Translations under genes and position numbers: made by a program
In this document: piece after piece, positions 60,057 through 64,000 of the stretch
How the letters are laid out: every line of letters begins with the position of its first letter
Numbering within the stretch: position 1 is the first letter of the stretch
NCBI GenBank assembly: GCA_046598395.1
Contig: JBKJIQ010000022.1
Location: 21,205 to 85,204 of the forward strand
DNA: 64,000 nt
From: JAENVU01 sp046598395
GTDB lineage: Bacteria > Actinomycetota > Acidimicrobiia > IMCC26256 > JAENVU01
Direction: 5' to 3'
Notes under the pieces: generated by a model
The model's input: the letters and a program-made list of their open reading frames with translations, nothing else
Told to the model about the DNA's origin: nothing
Databases searched by the model: none

Positions 60057-60617
60057 GTGCTTGCATCAGCATTCTTGCTGGCGGTCAAGGCTTCTGAGGC
60101 CGCGGGCGAGGTGAAGGCGAAGAATCCGATCTTGCCCGAGGGCAAGGAGCTCCTGTGGGGCTCCGTCGCATTCTTCGTCGTCTTCGGTCTCCTCGCGTGG
60201 AAGGCGTGGCCGGCGATCAAGAAGGCGCTCCAGGACCGCGAGGACAAGATCAAAGGCGATCTGGAGCACGCGGAGTCGGTCCGCACCCAGGCCGACACCG
60301 AGCTTGCCGATTACCAACGTCAGCTGGCCGATGCCCGCAATGACGCCGGTCAGATCATCGAGGAAGCCCGCCAGGCAGCCGAGACAGTGCGCAAGGACCT
60401 GATTGCGCGGGCTGAGGCAGATGCTCAAGAGATCCGGGCGCGTGCATCCGATGACATCAAGGCGGCGTCCGAGCGGGCGATGGCCGACGTGCAGGCGAAG
60501 GTGTCAGACCTCTCGATCGAGCTGGCGGAACGCATCGTGCAGCAGAACCTGGATCGCGCCACCCAGATCCAGTTGATCGAGAACTACATCAACGAGGTCG
60601 GGGGAACCCGCCGGTGA
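60057..60617 (+). CDS. atpF: ATP synthase Fo subunit b
   Basis: A 186-residue protein: one N-terminal helix (ELLWGSVAFFVVFGLLAWKAWPAIKKAL) and a long charged coiled coil (REDKIKGDLEHAESVRTQADTELADYQRQLADARNDAGQII) that forms the stator stalk. The GTG at 60057 lies 10 bases after atpE and gives LASAFLLAVKASEAAG, possibly a cleavable N-terminus as in some actinobacteria. It is followed by a 66-base gap before atpH. Confidence 0.93.
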   Translation: MLASAFLLAVKASEAAGEVKAKNPILPEGKELLWGSVAFFVVFGLLAWKAWPAIKKALQDREDKIKGDLEHAESVRTQADTELADYQRQLADARNDAGQIIEEARQAAETVRKDLIARAEADAQEIRARASDDIKAASERAMADVQAKVSDLSIELAERIVQQNLDRATQIQLIENYINEVGGTRR

Positions 60618-60683
60618 GTGGCGTCGAGCGGAGCCCGTCCATGATCGGTTGCGGTCCGGCGCCGAAAATCGGGCGGAGCGACC

Positions 60684-61208
60684 ATGAGTGAACGTACGGA
60701 TGGGTACGCGGACGCGGCGCTCGCAGTAGCGCGTGCTGAGGGTCAGCTCGGCGCGATCGAGGACGACCTCTTCCGCTTTACCCGGACCTTCGAAGGCAAC
60801 GACAGCCTCCGGATGGCACTGACCGATCCGGCGATGCCCGCCGCGCGGCGCATCTCGGTGGTGGAAGAGCTCATGGGCGGCAAGGCGCTGCCAGCGAGCA
60901 CCGCGCTGATCTCGGCCATTGTCGGAGCGGGCCGCGCGAGTGAGTTAACCGAGATCGTCAACACGTTTCTCGAAAAGGCAGCCTCGGAACGCGACCATGA
61001 GGTCGCCGAGGTTCGCTCCGCAATCCCACTCGACGAATCTCAGCAGCAACGGCTCGCCGCCGCGCTCTCGGAAGCGACGCGCAAGCAGGTCGAAGTCAAG
61101 GTCGTGGTGGACGCATCGGTCCTCGGGGGACTGGTCGCGCGCATCGGCGACACCGTGATCGACGGTTCGGTCCGTCACCGGCTCGAGCAACTCAAGGGAA
61201 CGATCTGA
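60684..61208 (+). CDS. atpH: ATP synthase F1 subunit delta
   Basis: A 174-residue OSCP/delta subunit linking F1 to the stator: YADAALAVARAEGQLGAIEDDLFRFTRTFE, PAMPAARRISVVEELMGGKALP, and the C-terminal VKVVVDASVLGGLVARIGDTVIDGSVRHRLEQLK. Length is normal for a stand-alone delta, so this is not a b-delta fusion. It ends 3 bases before the small ORF ahead of atpA. Confidence 0.95.
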   Translation: MSERTDGYADAALAVARAEGQLGAIEDDLFRFTRTFEGNDSLRMALTDPAMPAARRISVVEELMGGKALPASTALISAIVGAGRASELTEIVNTFLEKAASERDHEVAEVRSAIPLDESQQQRLAAALSEATRKQVEVKVVVDASVLGGLVARIGDTVIDGSVRHRLEQLKGTI

Positions 61209-61211
61209 CGT

Positions 61212-61277
61212 ATGGCTGAACTTACGATCAAGACGAAAGTGGAGCCATCCACCGCAACGACGAGGGAGACACTCTGA
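61212..61277 (+). CDS. 21-codon upstream ORF mimicking the AtpA N-terminus
   Basis: ATG at 61212 opens a 21-residue peptide beginning MAELTIKTKVEPSTATT. Its stop TGA shares its A with the atpA ATG (TGATG), the layout for termination-reinitiation. AtpA begins MAELTINADE, so six residues are shared; the two 18-base segments differ at four positions, all synonymous third-codon positions. That pattern implies that the copy was, or is, translated. It may be a leader peptide that couples atpA to atpH, or a relic of a partial duplication of the atpA 5' end. Confidence 0.55.
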   Translation: MAELTIKTKVEPSTATTRETL

Positions 61278-62893
61278 TGGCGGAGCTGACCATCAACGCG
61301 GACGAGATTGCCGCCGCCCTCCGAACCCACATCGAATCCTTCTCGCCGTCGCTCGCCCAAGAGCAGCTCGGTCGGGTGCTCGAGGTTGGCGATGGTGTGG
61401 CGCGCGTCGCGGGCCTTCCGGGAGCCGCAGTCAACGAGCTCCTCGAGTTCGAGAGTGGCCTGCTCGGCCTCGCGCTGAACTTGGACGAGGACACCATCGG
61501 CGCGGTTGTGCTGGGTAAAGCCGATGGGGTGGAGGAAGGCCAGGCGGTCAAGGCCACCGGACGAATCCTCTCGGTACCCGTCGGCGACGCGCTGATTGGC
61601 CGGGTCGTGAACGCGCTCGGCGTCCCGATCGATGGCAAGGGCCCGATCGCCTCCGATACCCAACGGCGCATGGAAGTCCAGGCTCCGGGGATCGCCGGGC
61701 GCAAGCCGGTGCACGAGCCGCTGCAGTCGGGCATCAAGGCGATCGACGCGATGACTCCCGTTGGCCGAGGCCAGCGTGAGCTCATCATCGGTGACCGCAA
61801 GACCGGCAAGACCACGGTGGCTATCGACACGATCCTGAACCAGCGGGGCCAGGGCGTGAAGTGCATCTACGTCGCTATCGGCCAGAAGTCGTCCTCGGTC
61901 GCCCAGACCGTGGGCACGCTCACCGAGCACGGCGCCATGGATTACACGGTCGTGGTCAACGCTCCCGCGGGTGACGAAGCGGTGTTCAAGTACCTCGCTC
62001 CGTACGGCGGCTGTGCCATGGGCCAGCACTGGATGGACAACGGCGAGGCTGCGCTCATCGTCTATGACGACCTTTCCAAGCAGGCCGAGGCGTACCGCCA
62101 GATTGCCTTGCTGCTGCGGCGTCCACCAGGTCGCGAGGCCTACCCTGGCGACGTCTTCTACCTGCACAGCCGCTTGCTCGAGCGTGCCGCCAAGCTCTCC
62201 GATGCGCTCGGCGCCGGTTCGCTCACTGCTCTGCCGGTGATCGAGACCAAAGCGGGAGACGTTTCTGCCTACATCCCGACCAACGTGATTTCCATCACGG
62301 ATGGCCAGATCTATCTCCAGGACGACCTGTTCAAGTCAGGCGTGCGCCCGGCGGTCGACGTGGGTATCTCGGTCTCACGGGTTGGTGGCGCGGCCCAGAC
62401 CAAGGCCATGAAGTCGGTAGCAGGAACGCTCAAGCTCGACCTCGCGCAGTTCCGTGACCTCGAAGCCTTCGCCACGTTCGGTTCCGAGCTGGACGCGGTG
62501 TCCAAGGCGCAGCTCGACCGTGGGTACCGCCTGGTGGAGCTGCTCAAGCAGCCGTTGAACTCACCGATGTCGGTGGCCGAACAAGTGGTGTCGATCTACT
62601 GCGGCACCACCGGAACCCTGGACGACCTTCCGGTCGAGCAGGTCAAGGTGTTCGAGACTGAACTCCTGGACACGTTCCGCACCCGCCACGCGGACCTCAT
62701 GGGCACGATCAGCGACACCGGCGCCATGCCGGACGATGCCGTCATGCGCCAAGCCGTCGACGACTTCAAGGCCGCGTTCGTCGCCAAGCACGGCGACGGT
62801 TCGGCCGATGTCTCCACCAAGGCGCCCGAACTCGACGCCGACGCCGAAGCCCTCGGCGACGCCCACTCCAACAAAACCCTCGACACGGAGTGA
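61277..62893 (+). CDS. atpA: ATP synthase F1 subunit alpha
   Basis: A 538-residue nucleotide-binding subunit. Walker A GDRKTGKT (172-179), AIGQKSSSVAQ, PVIETKAGDVSAYIPTNVISITDGQIYL and the arginine-finger region VGISVSRVGGAAQTKAMK are all present. The C-terminus is extended and acidic (APELDADAEALG). The ATG is fixed by the family start and overlaps the preceding short ORF by one base. atpG follows 5 bases later. Confidence 0.98.
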   Translation: MAELTINADEIAAALRTHIESFSPSLAQEQLGRVLEVGDGVARVAGLPGAAVNELLEFESGLLGLALNLDEDTIGAVVLGKADGVEEGQAVKATGRILSVPVGDALIGRVVNALGVPIDGKGPIASDTQRRMEVQAPGIAGRKPVHEPLQSGIKAIDAMTPVGRGQRELIIGDRKTGKTTVAIDTILNQRGQGVKCIYVAIGQKSSSVAQTVGTLTEHGAMDYTVVVNAPAGDEAVFKYLAPYGGCAMGQHWMDNGEAALIVYDDLSKQAEAYRQIALLLRRPPGREAYPGDVFYLHSRLLERAAKLSDALGAGSLTALPVIETKAGDVSAYIPTNVISITDGQIYLQDDLFKSGVRPAVDVGISVSRVGGAAQTKAMKSVAGTLKLDLAQFRDLEAFATFGSELDAVSKAQLDRGYRLVELLKQPLNSPMSVAEQVVSIYCGTTGTLDDLPVEQVKVFETELLDTFRTRHADLMGTISDTGAMPDDAVMRQAVDDFKAAFVAKHGDGSADVSTKAPELDADAEALGDAHSNKTLDTE

Positions 62894-62898
62894 TCTAA

Positions 62899-63861
62899 GT
62901 GGCGGGTGGTCAGGAGCGGATCCTCAAGCGGCGCATCGCGAGTGTGCAGTCGACGAAGAAGATCACGCGCGCGATGGAACTCATCGCGGGCAGTCGAATC
63001 GTCAAGGCGCAGCAAGCGGTGCACGCGGCCGTTCCCTACAGCGATCACATCACCGAGGTCGTCCGCGACCTCGGCGCGACCGGAGGCGGAGTCGCGAGCC
63101 CGTTACTGACGCCGCGGCCCGAGATTCGCCGGGTCGCGCACGTCGTCATCGCGGCGGACCGCGGACAGTGCGGCGCGTACAACTCGTCGGTCATTCGTGC
63201 CGCCGAGGGTTCGATGAACGAGCAGGCCGAACTCGGTCGTGATTACGCGCTCATCGTCGTCGGCCGGAAAGCCGAGAGCTTCTTCCGCTACCGCAACTTC
63301 AACGTCGATCACGCCTTCACCGGGTTCTCGGACAAGCCGAGCTACGAAGACGCGCGCGCGATCGGCCAGGTCGTGACGGCTGATTTTCTGGCCGAGAAGT
63401 TCGACATGGTCGAGCTGATCTATACGCGCTTCGTCAGCGCCGGGAGCCAAGAAGTCGTGCGTCGCCCGCTGGTGCCGCTCGAGCGTGAACTCGTCGCTGG
63501 TGGCGACGGCAAGCCCGCCGAAACCGGCGACGGTGCCGTCGGTGCGAGTTATGAGTTCGAGCCGGCACCGGAAGCGATTCTCGATGCACTCTTGCCGCGC
63601 TACGTCGAGGCCCGGATCTTCGCAGCGCTGCTGAACGCCGCCGCGTCGGAGCATTCTGCTCGCCAACGCGCCATGAAGGCGGCGACGGACAATGCGGAAG
63701 AGCTGATCATCAGCCTGACCCGCATCATGAACCGAGCCCGTCAGGACTCGATCACCACCGAGATCATGGAAATCGTCAGCGGCGCCGAAGCCCTGCAATC
63801 GGGCGGCGCGACCCACGGCGACGTTTTCGACACCCCGATGTCGCTCGGTGACCCCCAGTGA
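62899..63861 (+). CDS. atpG: ATP synthase F1 subunit gamma
   Basis: A 320-residue rotor shaft: N-terminal ILKRRIASVQSTKKITRAMELIAGSRIVKAQQ and the C-terminal RIFAALLNAAASEHSARQRAMKAATDNAEELI helix form the coiled coil. The middle (ADRGQCGAYNSSVIRAAE) is conserved. It is slightly longer than usual because of a loop at about 195-225. The GTG start lies 5 bases after atpA. Confidence 0.95.
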   Translation: MAGGQERILKRRIASVQSTKKITRAMELIAGSRIVKAQQAVHAAVPYSDHITEVVRDLGATGGGVASPLLTPRPEIRRVAHVVIAADRGQCGAYNSSVIRAAEGSMNEQAELGRDYALIVVGRKAESFFRYRNFNVDHAFTGFSDKPSYEDARAIGQVVTADFLAEKFDMVELIYTRFVSAGSQEVVRRPLVPLERELVAGGDGKPAETGDGAVGASYEFEPAPEAILDALLPRYVEARIFAALLNAAASEHSARQRAMKAATDNAEELIISLTRIMNRARQDSITTEIMEIVSGAEALQSGGATHGDVFDTPMSLGDPQ

Positions 63862-63895
63862 CCACGAACGCTTTCGAGCTACCAGGAGCGCCATC

Positions 63896-64000
63896 ATGAC
63901 GATGACTGCCGACAACGAAACCACCCTCAAGGAAGGTCGCGTCGTCGCGATCGCCGGACCGGTGGTCGACGTCGAGTTCCCGCCCGACTCGCTGCCGGAG
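63896..64000 (+). CDS. atpD: ATP synthase F1 subunit beta, 5' end only
   Basis: The first 35 codons are visible; the gene continues beyond the window. GRVVAIAGPVVDVEFPPDSLPE is the beta-barrel start of AtpD. An AGGAG site lies 8 bases upstream of the ATG. The catalytic motifs are outside the window, so the call rests on this start and on operon order. Confidence 0.93.
   Translation, partial: MTMTADNETTLKEGRVVAIAGPVVDVEFPPDSLPE

Noticed and set aside
60618..60683. Possible gene or repeat in the gap between atpF and atpH
   Set aside because: Only 66 bases, with no open frame of note, no strong hairpin and no match to the 67-base repeat.

Overview
The window is a high-GC chromosomal segment that reads like an actinobacterium. 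The gene set, the many GTG starts and the many -10 boxes only 6-9 bases from the start codon suggest an Acidimicrobiia-like lineage; that placement is inference, with no marker gene compared. Housekeeping blocks flank a large cell-surface polysaccharide region. There is no rRNA operon, CRISPR array or complete transposon; one tRNA gene is visible.

Layout. 1-5155 (minus): a Flp/Tad pilus cluster (flp, tadE, tadG, cpaB-like, start of cpaE/tadZ-like) with a LuxR-type response regulator and histidine kinase upstream. 5229-8066: a secreted phosphoesterase coupled to an excisionase-type HTH gene, a decayed HTH gene, a VapBC toxin-antitoxin pair and tRNA-Arg(CCG), possibly the scar of an integrated element. 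8125-9757: a GGDEF protein with a ParB-like N-terminal peptide, overlapping an unknown gene. 9965-18628: argS-lysA-hom-thrC, an SDR, a lipoprotein sugar dehydrogenase and an iPGM-like gene that may supply the missing homoserine kinase step. 18859-26654: rho, rpmE, a DUF1385 gene, a two-gene insertion (ferritin-like candidate plus luciferase-like monooxygenase), prfA and prmC. 26684-30863: a DUF983 gene, a nitroreductase, a thiolase-like protein and two RecB-type Fe-S nuclease-like proteins.

30988-58085 is the surface polysaccharide region: a DUF4012 protein, a small LPXTG-like protein, an initiating sugar transferase, glycosyltransferases, a WbdD-like methyltransferase, an FG-GAP propeller protein, a Wzm/Wzt ABC exporter with a carbohydrate-binding tail, a Wzx-like flippase, a Wzz/BY-kinase, an O-antigen ligase-like protein, a GT39-like enzyme, a GT2 and a WecA-like transferase. 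glyA and a 67-bp repeat pair sit between the last two. Two genes here (an FAD oxidoreductase and a polysaccharide deacetylase) both lost their 5' parts at one head-to-head junction near 53831.

58195-64000 is the F1Fo ATP synthase operon (atpZ-like, atpI, B, E, F, H, A, G, start of D). It contains a 21-codon ORF ahead of atpA that repeats the first six AtpA residues using different synonymous codons.

The observations most worth following are the ParB-like tag on the GGDEF protein, the iPGM-like candidate homoserine kinase, the double truncation at 53831, the atpA upstream ORF, the 67-bp repeats and the likely CTG start of prmC.
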